Counted from the stretch's first letter, positions 39,553-49,666 are shown. The stretch is 64,000 nucleotides of DNA from PALSA-1316 sp964499365 (GCA_964499365.1 CAZCKU010000010.1:1-64000); one strand, 5' to 3'. The notes: generated from the letters alone by a model not told the origin. Program-made: numbers and translations.

Positions 39553-42500
39553 ATGGCGAAGCGTTTCTTGGCCGCATTCATCCTGCTGATCCTTCTGGCT
39601 GCAGGTGCTGTTTCTGCTGCCGGGGAGGTGTCCGCGCCCGAAAGACGTGATATCAAAATAGGAGTCCTGAGCTACCGGGGCCATGATGAGGCCCTCAGCA
39701 TGTGGTCTGCCACCGCTGCGTATTTGACCAGGCAGGTCCCTCCCCATACCTTTTCGATTGCACCGCTTGATTTTCATGAGATTGTCCCTGCGGTAAAGGA
39801 AGGCCGGGTGGATTTTGTGATAACCAATCCGGCTGTCTATATTGAACTGGAGACGCTCTATGGCGTGACTCACCTGGTCACGATGCAGAACAGGATCCTC
39901 GGCCGGCCGCATACCCTCTTCGGGAGCGTTATTTTCTGCAGGAGCGACCGGAAGGACATCAGGGGACTGGAGGACCTGAGGGGGAAGACCTTTATGGCTG
40001 TGGAGGAGAATTCTTTGGGCGGGTGGCAGATGGCACGGTTCGTTATGCAGCGCCGCGGCATTGATCCGTACGCAGAGCTCAAAACGCTGCTCTTCGGCGG
40101 CACGCAGGATATGGTTGTCTATGCGGTGAGGGACGGCAAGGTTGATGCCGGTTCGGTTCGCACCGACAACCTCGAGCGCATGGCAGGGGAGGGGAAGATC
40201 GACCTGAAAGACTACCGGGTCCTTCATCAGCAGCATGTCCCCGGATTCCCGTTTCTCCTGAGCACGGACCTGTATCCCGAGTGGCCGTTTGCGCGGGTGC
40301 GGCATATTTCTGACGACCTTGCCCGGAAAGTAGCAGTCTCCCTGATGAGCATGCCGGAGGACTCCGCGGCGGCCCGCTCGGCGAAGATTGCAGGCTGGAC
40401 CATTGCGCTCGATTACGCCTCAGTGGATGCCATGATGAAGGAGCTCAGGCTCGGGCCATACAAGGACTACGGCAAGATCACCCTTCCGGATATCTTCAGA
40501 CAATACTGGCAGTATCTCCTTTTCTCGGGGGGCTTTCTCATCCTGCTTGCCGTGTTCGCCCTCCATGCAGCGAGGTTGAACCGGCGTCTTACCCGGTCGA
40601 ATGAGAACCTCGAAAAGGCGCATCGCGAGATCGCGGATACAAACGATGAGCTTCTCAGGGAAGTCACCGAGCGAAAGAAGACCGAGGATGCTCTCATGCG
40701 GTCAAATGAGTTCTCGAAGACAATCCTCGACAGCATGAGCGACTCCATCTCGATCATCGAGGTGAAGAGTTTCCGGATCATCGAAGTCAACAGCGTTTTT
40801 CTGGCAGAAACCGGGAGGACGCGTGACGAGGTGATCGGGAAGACCTGCCATGAGATTACCCACGGCCGGGCCGATATCTGCACGGGACCGCTGGATATCT
40901 GTCCGGTGAAGGAACTGCTGGATACCGGCAGACACGTGTCGGTCGAGCACCTGCATTTTGACCATCATAACCGTAAGGTCTATGTCGAAGTATCCGTATC
41001 CCCGCTCCTGGATGCTTCCGGGACCGTGACCAAGGTGGTTCATGTTCAACGCGATATCACCGAAAGAAAGCTGACGGAAAAACACCTGCGCGAGAGCGAG
41101 GAGCGCTTCAGAAGTCTCTTCGATACCAGCCTTGACGGTATATACTGGACCGACCGGGAGGGATTGTTCACCCTGATCAATCAGGCGGGGGCAGAAATCT
41201 TCGGACATGCCTCACCCCTGGATATGATCGGACGCCCTGCCGTAGCCTACTGGATGTCGGCCGATGACCGGCAGCGGTTTGTCGAACGCCTTCAAAGGCA
41301 TAACGTGGTGAAGAATTACCCGATGCGCGGGAGACGAACCGACGGTACGGCTGTTGAGCTGGAGGCGACCAGCAGGATGCTTGCCGACGAGCACGGCAGC
41401 TTTGCCGGCGTTCACGGCATACTGCGCGACGTGACCGAGCGAAAACAGAATGAGGCTGCACTGCAAAAGAACCACGCGGAGCTCCAGGAACTTTTCACCC
41501 GCGTGCAGCTTGTCAAGAAGGAGTGGGAGCTTTCGATGGACTGTACCGACAGCATGATCATCCTTACGGATGCAGCCGGGAAGATCAAGCGGTGCAACAG
41601 GGCGGTGAGGGAGCTGACCGGGCTTGAGTATCCGGACATCCTGCAGCGGGACTGGTCTGCTCTTCTCAACGAGCATGACATGGTCAACGACCAGATGACT
41701 GCTGCGGTTTCTTCTCAGAGAATCGAACTGTTTCACCAGCCGACAGGCCGGTGGTTTATGCTGAACAGCTACCCCTATGAGGATCCGGCCCTTGGCATCC
41801 AGGGCAATGTACTGACGCTGAATGAAGTCACCGAACTGAGGAACATGACCGAGGCACTTGAGATTACCAACCGGGCGGTGGAAGAGAATAACCGGAAGCT
41901 GGAGACGGCCCTTGAAGGACTGACCTTCCTTATTCAGCAGGTTACCCAGCACAAGGACTTCAGCACGCGCTTTCGTAATCCCAACATGATGGTCTGCCAT
42001 GAAATCATGAACTGCGGGAAGCACGATTGTCCTGCATACGGGGCAGCTGATCCCCGGTGCTGGCAGACTGCAGGGACGTTTTGCGGCGGCAAGGTCCAGG
42101 GTGTATTTGCCAGCAAATACGAGAACTGCTCGGAATGCCCGGTATATAAATTCGCCACGGCGGACCCGGTCTATCAGATCGGTGAGAACTTTAATAATAT
42201 GATGCATATACTTGAGATACAGCACCAGGAGCTTGAGAAGGCGTATAATGAACTGAAAGTTGCCCAGTCCCAGGTCACCCAGCAGGAGAAGATGGCTTCG
42301 ATAGGGCAGCTGGCAGCCGGGGTGGCCCATGAGATCAACAACCCCACAGGGTTTATCATGAGCAACCTCGGGTCGTTGCAGCGGTATATGCTGAAGATCG
42401 GAGAGTTTCTGAAGGCACAGGACGAGGCGGTGCAGGACCTTCCCGATGCTGTCCGGAGCAGCCTGACGTCAAAACGCAAGGCGCTGAAGGTTGATTTTAT

Positions 42501-43053
42501 ACTGGAGGACGTGGTAAATCTTGTCAAAGAATCCCTGGACGGGGCCGAACGGATCAAGAAGATCGTGCAGGACCTCAAAAGCTTCTCGCGGGTGGACGAG
42601 TCTGAACAGAAGATGGCTGACATCAACGCAGGGATTGAAAGTACGGTCAATATCGTCTGGAATGAACTCAAGTACAAGGCGGTGGTGAAAAAGGACTATG
42701 GAGACATCCCGCAGACGAAGTGCAACCCCGGCCAGCTGAACCAGGTGTTTATGAACATCCTGGTGAACGCCGCGCATGCGATAGAGAAGCAGGGGGAGAT
42801 AGCGATACGCACGTGGTGCGAGGACGGGTTCATCCATATATCGATCTCGGATACCGGGAGCGGGATACCAGAGGACAGGATACCCCGGATCTTCGAGCCA
42901 TTTTATACGACAAAGGAAGTTGGAAAGGGGACAGGCCTGGGGTTGAGCATCGCCTATGACATAGTCAAAAAGCACGGGGGGACGATCATGGTGCAGAGCG
43001 AAGTCGGCAAGGGGACAACCTTTACGGTATCAATTCCGCATGTGGAGGCTTAG
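39553..43053 (+). CDS. Histidine kinase with periplasmic PhnD-like sensor, PAS and cysteine-rich domains
   Basis: 1,166 residues. Signal peptide/anchor at 1-23, then a PhnD-type substrate-binding domain (about 30-300; IGVLSYRGHDEALSMW... TNPAVYIELE... GGTQDMVVYAVRDGKVDAG). A membrane helix lies at about 320-340, followed by a coiled coil and three or four PAS domains. Residues about 812-863 are cysteine-rich (CHEIMNC, CPAYG, CWQTAGTFC, C-x2-C), likely binding a metal or Fe-S cluster. The kinase core follows, with phospho-His H925 (HEINNP) and DTGSGIP. No receiver is attached; three receiver proteins are encoded directly downstream. The ligand could be phosphate, phosphonate or another small anion. 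Confidence 0.9.
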   Translation: MAKRFLAAFILLILLAAGAVSAAGEVSAPERRDIKIGVLSYRGHDEALSMWSATAAYLTRQVPPHTFSIAPLDFHEIVPAVKEGRVDFVITNPAVYIELETLYGVTHLVTMQNRILGRPHTLFGSVIFCRSDRKDIRGLEDLRGKTFMAVEENSLGGWQMARFVMQRRGIDPYAELKTLLFGGTQDMVVYAVRDGKVDAGSVRTDNLERMAGEGKIDLKDYRVLHQQHVPGFPFLLSTDLYPEWPFARVRHISDDLARKVAVSLMSMPEDSAAARSAKIAGWTIALDYASVDAMMKELRLGPYKDYGKITLPDIFRQYWQYLLFSGGFLILLAVFALHAARLNRRLTRSNENLEKAHREIADTNDELLREVTERKKTEDALMRSNEFSKTILDSMSDSISIIEVKSFRIIEVNSVFLAETGRTRDEVIGKTCHEITHGRADICTGPLDICPVKELLDTGRHVSVEHLHFDHHNRKVYVEVSVSPLLDASGTVTKVVHVQRDITERKLTEKHLRESEERFRSLFDTSLDGIYWTDREGLFTLINQAGAEIFGHASPLDMIGRPAVAYWMSADDRQRFVERLQRHNVVKNYPMRGRRTDGTAVELEATSRMLADEHGSFAGVHGILRDVTERKQNEAALQKNHAELQELFTRVQLVKKEWELSMDCTDSMIILTDAAGKIKRCNRAVRELTGLEYPDILQRDWSALLNEHDMVNDQMTAAVSSQRIELFHQPTGRWFMLNSYPYEDPALGIQGNVLTLNEVTELRNMTEALEITNRAVEENNRKLETALEGLTFLIQQVTQHKDFSTRFRNPNMMVCHEIMNCGKHDCPAYGAADPRCWQTAGTFCGGKVQGVFASKYENCSECPVYKFATADPVYQIGENFNNMMHILEIQHQELEKAYNELKVAQSQVTQQEKMASIGQLAAGVAHEINNPTGFIMSNLGSLQRYMLKIGEFLKAQDEAVQDLPDAVRSSLTSKRKALKVDFILEDVVNLVKESLDGAERIKKIVQDLKSFSRVDESEQKMADINAGIESTVNIVWNELKYKAVVKKDYGDIPQTKCNPGQLNQVFMNILVNAAHAIEKQGEIAIRTWCEDGFIHISISDTGSGIPEDRIPRIFEPFYTTKEVGKGTGLGLSIAYDIVKKHGGTIMVQSEVGKGTTFTVSIPHVEA

Positions 43054-43055
43054 GA

Positions 43056-43880
43056 ATGGACGGGACGAATAATGAGATCAGGATTCTCTGCGTCGACGAC
43101 GAGCCGAATGTACTGAATGCGCTCAGGCGGCTTTTCCTTGATGAGGATTACACCATACTGACCGCTTCGTCGGGACAGGAGGGCATCGAGCTCCTGGAGC
43201 AGGCTCAGGTCCAGATTGTCATATCCGACTACCGCATGCCGTCGATGAACGGGGTCGAGTTCCTCACGGCGGTATACAAGCGTTGGCCGGATACCGTGCG
43301 GATAGTCCTCTCGGGCTATGCCGATACTGCTTCGATCGTGAGCGCGATCAATGACGGCCACATCTACAAGTTCATCCCGAAGCCCTGGAATGACGAGGAA
43401 CTGAAGATCACCATCATGAATTCGATCGAGCGGTATTTTCTGCTCAAAAAGAACCGCGAGCTCAGCGAGGAACTCAGTGTCCGGAATGCCGAACTGCAGG
43501 CATTGAACAGGGAACTGGCCCAGTTGGTGACTGAGAAGGTCCTCCACATTTCCTCACAGGAGATGATCCTCAGGGCTCAGGCGCATGTTGTGGACGCGAT
43601 CCCCGTCGGCATACTCGGGATCGATCAGCATGGCTTGATTGTGCTCTGCAACGCAACCTGTTCCGAGATACTCGGCCTGCAGTCCCTGTCCCCGGGGACG
43701 AATATCGAACAGCTGGGCAGCGGGCAGCTCCAGGACCTTACGGCACGGGTGTTTGACACAGGAAGTATTGCAGAAGATATGACGATAGGCGACAGCCGGT
43801 ACCGGGTTCTTGCGAACCTGCTCGATCCGCGTGCCGGACAACCCGGGGCGATGTTTGCCTTTCTGCCGGCATGTGCCTAA
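43056..43880 (+). CDS. Response regulator, receiver plus PAS-like domain
   Basis: 274 residues. Receiver at about 1-125 with CVDDEPN acidic pair, phospho-acceptor D in IVISDYRMP, S in IVLSGY and K in IPKPWND, the style of regulators that team with HD-GYP proteins. A coiled-coil linker (about 128-170) leads to a truncated PAS-like fold (about 178-270: IPVGILGIDQHGLIVLCN...). No DNA-binding output. Starts two bases after the PhnD-kinase stop with GGAGG ahead, so it is its likely phospho-partner. Confidence 0.88.
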   Translation: MDGTNNEIRILCVDDEPNVLNALRRLFLDEDYTILTASSGQEGIELLEQAQVQIVISDYRMPSMNGVEFLTAVYKRWPDTVRIVLSGYADTASIVSAINDGHIYKFIPKPWNDEELKITIMNSIERYFLLKKNRELSEELSVRNAELQALNRELAQLVTEKVLHISSQEMILRAQAHVVDAIPVGILGIDQHGLIVLCNATCSEILGLQSLSPGTNIEQLGSGQLQDLTARVFDTGSIAEDMTIGDSRYRVLANLLDPRAGQPGAMFAFLPACA

Positions 43881-43982
43881 GACGCTAATTTGCCGGGCTC
43901 GGGTGCCTGAGCAGGAGCAGCGGCAGTTATTTCGATTCGGCTGTTTTCAGGGCAGCCGGAGAGGTATGGTGAGAGGGAGACG

Positions 43983-45320
43983 ATGACAGAGACTGTGGGA
44001 CAACAGACCCCGAAGATTCTTTTTGTTGACGACGAGGAAAACGTATTGCGTGCACTGAAGAGGCTGTTTGTCGATGAAGCGTATGAGATCCTGACCGCCC
44101 TGTCCGGGCCCGAGGGGCTTGAGCTTGTCCGGCAGAACCCCTCGCTGGCGGTGATCGTCTCTGATCAGAGGATGCCCGGCATGAACGGATGGGAGTTTCT
44201 CGAGAAGGCCCGGCCCCTGGCGCCGGACGCCCTCAGGATTGTGTTGACGGGTTATGCCGATGTCGAGGCTGCGATTAACGCCATCAACAAGGGAGGGGCC
44301 TACCGGTACATAACGAAGCCCTGGAACGATGCTGACCTGCTGCTGGTTGTCAGGGATGCTGTCGAAAAGTTCAACCTGGTGGCAGAGAACCGGTACCTGA
44401 CTGCGCTGACAGCGAGTCAGAATGCGGAGCTTTCGAAGTGGAACACGCAGCTTGAGGAGATGGTCCAGGAGCAGACGCTCGATATTCAGCGCAAGAACAA
44501 AGAACTGGAAAAACTGAACGAGCAGCTAAGCAGAAATTTCAGGAGTTCGATCGAGGCGTTCACCAGTTTGATCGAAATGCGTGAAAAATCGGTGTCCAGC
44601 CATTCGAAGAATGTTGCCGGGTATGCCCGGCAGATCGCCCTTGGGATGGCCCTGCCGGGGGATGAGGTGAGCAACGTCCTGGTTGCCGCACTGCTGCATG
44701 ATATCGGCAAGATCGGAGTACCCGATGCAGTGCTTCTGAAAGAGGAAGAACTTCTTCAGGAGAATGAGCGCAGGGAATATCAACTGCATTCTGTCCGCGG
44801 TCAGGTGGCGGTCGAGGGTATCGAGGGTTTTCAGGAGATCGGGCTGGTTATCAGGCACCATCATGAGCATATTGACGGCTCCGGCTATCCGGACGGGCTC
44901 AAAAAGAACGCCATACCCCAGGGAAGCAGGATTATCGCCATAGCCGATGCCATCGACAGGATTGCCAACCGGGACCCGCTTTCACCTGCCAGTTACGCTG
45001 CCGCGCTGAAACACCTGGAGTTTTATGCAGAGACCCGCTATGACCGTGGCATGTGTGCGGTGGCTGCAGCGATGCTTGGCAAAAAGATGGAGGCGCTCTC
45101 CAAACGGTCAGAGGTGGCGGAGGTGGAAGTACCTGCAGCCCGGCTGGCCCCGGGGATGGTCCTCTCCCGGGATGTCAGAAGCGGCACCGGGCTGCTTATT
45201 CTTGCCCGGGATGTGATTCTCGATCAGAAGATCATCGTCGGGCTTCAGCGCTATTATAAAATTGATCCGCCAAGGACCGGGGTGTTTGTCCGCAAAACAA
45301 GCATGACGAGAGCTGTCTGA
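43983..45320 (+). CDS. RpfG-like response regulator with HD-GYP domain
   Basis: 445 residues: receiver at about 8-130 (VDDEEN, D in VIVSDQRMP, K in ITKPWND), coiled coil, HD-GYP domain at about 190-380. Catalytic HD is in LLHDIGKIGVPD and the second motif reads HHEHIDGSGYPDGL, so the GYP residues are intact and it should hydrolyse cyclic di-GMP. C-terminal ~65 residues are an extra small domain (LAPGMVLSRDVRSGTG...). Co-directional with the sensor kinase and two receivers; likely the output of that relay. Confidence 0.93.
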   Translation: MTETVGQQTPKILFVDDEENVLRALKRLFVDEAYEILTALSGPEGLELVRQNPSLAVIVSDQRMPGMNGWEFLEKARPLAPDALRIVLTGYADVEAAINAINKGGAYRYITKPWNDADLLLVVRDAVEKFNLVAENRYLTALTASQNAELSKWNTQLEEMVQEQTLDIQRKNKELEKLNEQLSRNFRSSIEAFTSLIEMREKSVSSHSKNVAGYARQIALGMALPGDEVSNVLVAALLHDIGKIGVPDAVLLKEEELLQENERREYQLHSVRGQVAVEGIEGFQEIGLVIRHHHEHIDGSGYPDGLKKNAIPQGSRIIAIADAIDRIANRDPLSPASYAAALKHLEFYAETRYDRGMCAVAAAMLGKKMEALSKRSEVAEVEVPAARLAPGMVLSRDVRSGTGLLILARDVILDQKIIVGLQRYYKIDPPRTGVFVRKTSMTRAV

Positions 45321-45361
45321 TGAGAGACGGCGGCGTCCGGATAAAAGGAACAGGTGAGAAA

Positions 45362-45937
45362 ATGACAGATCATACGTTGCTGATTGTCGATGATGAACCG
45401 CATATTATCTCAGCGCTTGCCCGCGCACTTTCGAGTGAAGCCATCGTGATCCTGACGGCGGCCGGGGGGAGGGAAGGGCTCGATATCCTCTCGCGGCAGC
45501 CCGTCCAGGTTGTCATATCCGATGAACGGATGCCCTTTATGTCGGGCTCGGAATTTCTTGCCCAGGTAAAGAGGCTTTATCCGCATACCGTCCGGCTCAT
45601 GCTGACCGGACAGGCGAGCATCGAAGCCGCCATGCACGCTATCAATGACGGAGAGATTTACCGTTTCTTCACCAAGCCCTGGGATGATGTCACCCTGGCC
45701 TATGCGATCAGGTCAGCCTTTGAGAAGCACGACCTCGAAGCTGAAAACCGCAGTCTTCTGCAGGCGGTAAAAAGGCATGCGGTTGAGATGAAGCTCCTCG
45801 AACGGCAGTTCCCGGGGATCTCGGAGGTCAAGCGGGATGAAAGCGGCATGGTTGTGCTTGAAAACCTGTCGGACGACGAGCTTCAGGCGATCGTCCGACA
45901 GTGCGAAGAGGAAGTTTCAGAGCACTATCCTGATTAG
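45362..45937 (+). CDS. Response regulator, receiver with short helical tail
   Basis: 191 residues from ATG 45362, which has AGGTGAG at good distance; the frame is also open from 45320, right at the HD-GYP stop. Receiver with VDDEPH, phospho-acceptor D in VVISDERMP, T in LMLTGQ and K in FTKPWDD. After it a charged coiled coil and a C-terminal acidic end. No enzymatic output. Third receiver of the cluster, so a possible phosphate sink or shuttle. Its last four bases overlap the convergent YchJ-like gene. Confidence 0.87.
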   Translation: MTDHTLLIVDDEPHIISALARALSSEAIVILTAAGGREGLDILSRQPVQVVISDERMPFMSGSEFLAQVKRLYPHTVRLMLTGQASIEAAMHAINDGEIYRFFTKPWDDVTLAYAIRSAFEKHDLEAENRSLLQAVKRHAVEMKLLERQFPGISEVKRDESGMVVLENLSDDELQAIVRQCEEEVSEHYPD

Positions 45938-46431
45938 CCGCAGCACTTTTTGAATTTTTTTCCGCTGCCGCAGGGACAGGGGTCGTTGCGGCCGACCTTG
46001 GGTTCGGTGCGGACGACGGTCTTCGGTGTGGGCGGCTCTCCGTTCACAAAGAACCAGTTTCCGTCCACCTTCTGGAAACTTGCCAGCTCATGGTGCTCTG
46101 TCTTCTTCCCTGCATGCGAAAAAGAGGCGATGAATTCGACGGTACCCGCTGTGTCGCCCTCGGCACCTGCCTCGGTCCTGAGAATCTCGAGACCCAGCCA
46201 CTCGGCGCTCTCTGCCCATTCACGCGTCGTCTTTTCGTTATAGTCTTTCCGGTGGTCGGGGTGCAGGGAAGTCTGCAGATAGGGGATCTCCTGCTTTACG
46301 TAGGCGGTATACCTCGACCGCATCAGCTGTTCCGCGGTCGGCGCCGGACGCTCTCCCCTGATGAGGGGTTCACAGCACTCCGCATAGACACGATCTGACC
46401 CGCACGGGCATTTTTCGCTCGACTGTTCCAT
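45934..46431 (-). CDS. YchJ-family SEC-C motif protein
   Basis: 165 residues. A SEC-C zinc motif at each end: CPCGSDRVYAECC near residue 8 and CPCGSGKKFKKCC at the C-terminus. Between lies the NTF2-like YchJ domain (LMRSRYTAYVKQEIPYLQTSLHPD... WAESAEWLGLEI... VEFIASF). Function unknown; SEC-C motifs bind zinc and often contact SecB or ribosome-associated partners. Family length is normal. Confidence 0.92.
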   Translation of the reverse strand: MEQSSEKCPCGSDRVYAECCEPLIRGERPAPTAEQLMRSRYTAYVKQEIPYLQTSLHPDHRKDYNEKTTREWAESAEWLGLEILRTEAGAEGDTAGTVEFIASFSHAGKKTEHHELASFQKVDGNWFFVNGEPPTPKTVVRTEPKVGRNDPCPCGSGKKFKKCCG

Positions 46432-46516
46432 GAGTGGCTCCTTGTTGTGAGGATAATATAAGTATCAAGATTATCAAAAGGAGGCGATTTTCGCAAACAG
46501 GTATACTAGAGGGGTC

Positions 46517-47215
46517 ATGTATCGTGTCCGCTATCATGCTGCCGGTCCTTCCCTGAAGGGTGAGTGGGACGGTCCCGCCTGGGGCGACGTTGCGCCGGTT
46601 GAACTGCTGCATTTCCGCAGTGAAGGCAGCGGCCACCGGCCCCGCACGCTGGTGAAACTCTGCTACCATGACACCGGGATCTCCGGCATCTTCCGGGTTG
46701 AGGACCGGTATATCCGGTGCATACGTACCGAGTACCTGGCTCCGGTTTACAAGGACAGCTGTGTCGAGTTTTTTGTCCGGCCCAGGCACGACGGCGGCTA
46801 TTTCAACTTCGAATTCAACTGCGGGGGGACGCTCCTCTGCAGCTATATTGCGGATGCTGAGCGGACCGCTGACGGCTTTAAGGAATTTACCCTGCTGCCG
46901 GCTGAGGACGGCCGCAGGGTCAGGATCTATCACTCATTACCGCTGTCTGGGCCGACGGCCGGACCCGGCATTGTCTCTCCCGAGATCACCGAGCCCGTCA
47001 CCTGGGTGCTGGAATTCTTCATCCCCTTTGCGCTGCTCGCACAATATGCCGGCAGTCTTGGTCCGCTGCCCGGACAGGAATGGGCCGCCAATTTCTATAA
47101 ATGCGGGGACGAGACCTCCCATCCTCACTGGGTCTCCTGGCAGCCCCTTCACAGCCTGAATTTTCATCTCCCGGAATGCTTCGGCACGATCAGGTTTGAG
47201 GAGAGGGAATTGTAG
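46517..47215 (+). CDS. CBM9-like carbohydrate-binding domain protein
   Basis: 232 residues, a single beta-sandwich domain of the family 9-like type: GEWDGPAWGDVAPVELLHF, LVKLCYHDTGISGIFRVEDRYI, YKDSCVEFFVRP, YFNFEFNCGG and NFYKCGDETSHPHWVSW are its usual markers. No signal peptide, so a cytoplasmic sugar-binding role or non-classical export must be assumed. No enzyme domain attached. Its TAG stop lies at a TGTAGGGGCGG sequence like the palindrome at 26.8 kb. Confidence 0.85.
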   Translation: MYRVRYHAAGPSLKGEWDGPAWGDVAPVELLHFRSEGSGHRPRTLVKLCYHDTGISGIFRVEDRYIRCIRTEYLAPVYKDSCVEFFVRPRHDGGYFNFEFNCGGTLLCSYIADAERTADGFKEFTLLPAEDGRRVRIYHSLPLSGPTAGPGIVSPEITEPVTWVLEFFIPFALLAQYAGSLGPLPGQEWAANFYKCGDETSHPHWVSWQPLHSLNFHLPECFGTIRFEEREL

Positions 47216-47239
47216 GGGCGGGTCTCCTCGCGGCCCGGT

Positions 47240-49666
47240 TTATTTTCCGCTGTCCAGTGTGGAACGCAGGATGCCGGCAAGGGTATTGGGAGACAGCGGT
47301 TTCTGCACCAGGATATCCGAGGCGTCCAGGACGCCCTGCTGCGCTATGGTCTCGTAGGTGTAGCCGGACATGAATACGACTTTTGCGCCGGGATAGATGC
47401 TGCGGAACCGGACCGAGAGTTGTCTGCCGTTCATGTTCGGCATGATAACGTCGGTCAGGAGGAGATCAACCGGAGTTTTGGACTGTTCAGCGATCCGCAG
47501 CGCCTCTTCTCCGTCGTGGGCGACGAGCAGCTGGTAGCCGAGCGGCAGCAGCATGTCCCTGATCAGTCTGCGGATCGAGGGGTCGTCATCCACCACGAGC
47601 ACCGTCTCCCTGCCCCGCGCCGGCGGCAGTTCGTCTTTCCGCCCGTCCTCCGTGTTCTGCCCGCTGCTGACCGGCAGATAGATCTTGAAGGTGGTCCCTT
47701 TGCCGGGTTCGCTGTAGACATAAATATACCCGTTATGCTGTGCGACAATACCGTAGACCGTTGAAAGGCCGAGCCCGGTGCCCTCCCCAACCGCCTTGGT
47801 CGTAAAAAAGGGTTCGAATATCTTTTCCTGAACCTGCTTGCTCATGCCGCTTCCGGTGTCGCTGACCGAGAGGAGGACATACGGCCCCGGTTTGACATTC
47901 TCATGCCTGATGATGAAATTATGGTCGAGATGCATATTTGCGGTCTCGATGATCAGTCTGCCGCCGCCGGGCATGGCGTCACGGGCGTTGATGATCAGGT
48001 TCATGAATATCTGCTCCAGCTGGAGCGGGTCGGCCATGACCTGCTGTATTGCAGGCTCCAGGTGCATCTCCAGAACAATGTCTTCCCTGATGAGGCGCTT
48101 CATCATGTCGGTGATTCCCCCGATCGTCCTGTTGAGGTCCACCGGCTTCATCTGCAGCACCTGCTTGCGGCTGAAGGCCAGAAGGCGCCGGGTGAGTGCC
48201 GCGGCCTTTTCTCCGGAATCCTTGACCGTCACGAGGTAGTTGTGGACAGGACTGTCTGCAGGGATCTTCAGCAGCGCCAGTTCCGTGTATCCGATAATGG
48301 ACGAAAGGATATTGTTGAAGTCGTGGGCCACGCCTCCGGCAAGCCGGCCGATCGATTCCATCTTCTGCGCCTGCAGGAGCTGCAGCTGAAGATTCTTCTG
48401 CACGGTGATGTCCCTGATGCTCAAAACTGCGCCGATGATCGTATCGTCGCCGCCAATGACCGGGTCGACCGCCGTCAGAACCCAGATATCGCTGTCCTTC
48501 AGGTAGATTTCGGTCTCCTCATGTTTTTTTGACCGGCTCATTATTTCGAGGGGATGACCCTCAGCCGGTATGTCCATATCCGTAAAGAGGTCGAAGAATT
48601 TCTCTCCGATTATCCCGGAATAGGACCTCGAAAAAAATTGGGTCACTGCCTTGTTTACCTTGATGATCCTGAAATTTCTGTCCAGCATCAGCATCATATC
48701 CCGCGTTGAATCGAAGGTGATTCTCCAGTCATCCGAGGCCTGCTTGAGTGCGTCCTCTGTCTGCCGGTGGCCGGTGATCTCGCGCTGGAGATTGTCGTTG
48801 AGAGCCAGCAGGGTGTTTGTCCTCTGCTCGACCTCTTTTTCGAGCTGCTGGTTGGATTTCAGCAGCAGTTCCTCGGCAAGCCTGCGGTCGGTGATATTCT
48901 TCGAGACGACCGCCACGGCCGTGACTGCCCCCTCCGGGCCTTTCAACGGACTCAGGGTGCGGACGAAATACTTGTTTTCTCTCCTGCTCTGATGCTCATA
49001 ACTGACCGGCCTGCCGGTTGAGACGACCTCGGCAACTTTTCTATCCAGTTCATCCGTTTCTTCTGCGGAATGAAAATCACGATAGGGGCGGCCCACGTAT
49101 CCCTCGCCCGCGAGGTTGAGCCTGGAGAGATGTTCAGGGTTCATGAACTGATATCGGCACAGGGTATCGACAATATAAATCGAATCGTCGGTCGCCTCGA
49201 CAAGTGTGCGGCAGACGTCTCCACCCGCCCCCGGGGCCAGCGGGCCTGCTCTTTCCTCAGCCTCGCCCGGTCTGCATGCCGGGACTTCAGGGACGTCCTG
49301 CGGCACGGCACCTGCGTCCGGTCGTTCATCTGCAGGCGGCACGAACAGTTCTTTGATGAAATCGTTGTAGCGTGGCGACGGCTCTATGATCTTCAACCCC
49401 AGGGTCAGCCGCTGGTCGTCGAGGTCTGTCCCGGAAAACCAGGCCAGTTCACAGACAAGGTTGACTGTTTCGCCGGAAGGAAGCTCAAACTCGAGTTCGG
49501 GTATTTTGATCGGGATGAAGTCCTTTGGGGCCTTCAGTACTGAGGTTATAGAACAGCCTATGCCGTCCTGCGATACGTTGGTGATATACCCGTCATAGGA
49601 CTTGCCGGCAAGAATGATCCTGGTATTAAAGTTGACCTCTATTCTCTCTGAACGCCTTTTCCCCAT
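47240..49666 (-). CDS. PilZ-PAS hybrid histidine kinase with receiver
   Basis: 808 residues from ATG 49666; a GTG six codons earlier is the alternative. N-terminal PilZ-like domain (about 1-110; starts GKRRSERIEVNFNTRI and has DGIGCSI) could bind cyclic di-GMP, though the R-x3-R motif appears here as R-R-S-E-R. Then two PAS domains, a coiled coil between them, phospho-His H448 (GVAHDFNN), HATPase (DTGSGMS) and a C-terminal receiver with D in LLLTDVIMP. Soluble. It links cyclic di-GMP, possibly made available by the nearby HD-GYP protein, to phosphorelay signalling. Confidence 0.9.
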   Translation of the reverse strand: MGKRRSERIEVNFNTRIILAGKSYDGYITNVSQDGIGCSITSVLKAPKDFIPIKIPELEFELPSGETVNLVCELAWFSGTDLDDQRLTLGLKIIEPSPRYNDFIKELFVPPADERPDAGAVPQDVPEVPACRPGEAEERAGPLAPGAGGDVCRTLVEATDDSIYIVDTLCRYQFMNPEHLSRLNLAGEGYVGRPYRDFHSAEETDELDRKVAEVVSTGRPVSYEHQSRRENKYFVRTLSPLKGPEGAVTAVAVVSKNITDRRLAEELLLKSNQQLEKEVEQRTNTLLALNDNLQREITGHRQTEDALKQASDDWRITFDSTRDMMLMLDRNFRIIKVNKAVTQFFSRSYSGIIGEKFFDLFTDMDIPAEGHPLEIMSRSKKHEETEIYLKDSDIWVLTAVDPVIGGDDTIIGAVLSIRDITVQKNLQLQLLQAQKMESIGRLAGGVAHDFNNILSSIIGYTELALLKIPADSPVHNYLVTVKDSGEKAAALTRRLLAFSRKQVLQMKPVDLNRTIGGITDMMKRLIREDIVLEMHLEPAIQQVMADPLQLEQIFMNLIINARDAMPGGGRLIIETANMHLDHNFIIRHENVKPGPYVLLSVSDTGSGMSKQVQEKIFEPFFTTKAVGEGTGLGLSTVYGIVAQHNGYIYVYSEPGKGTTFKIYLPVSSGQNTEDGRKDELPPARGRETVLVVDDDPSIRRLIRDMLLPLGYQLLVAHDGEEALRIAEQSKTPVDLLLTDVIMPNMNGRQLSVRFRSIYPGAKVVFMSGYTYETIAQQGVLDASDILVQKPLSPNTLAGILRSTLDSGK

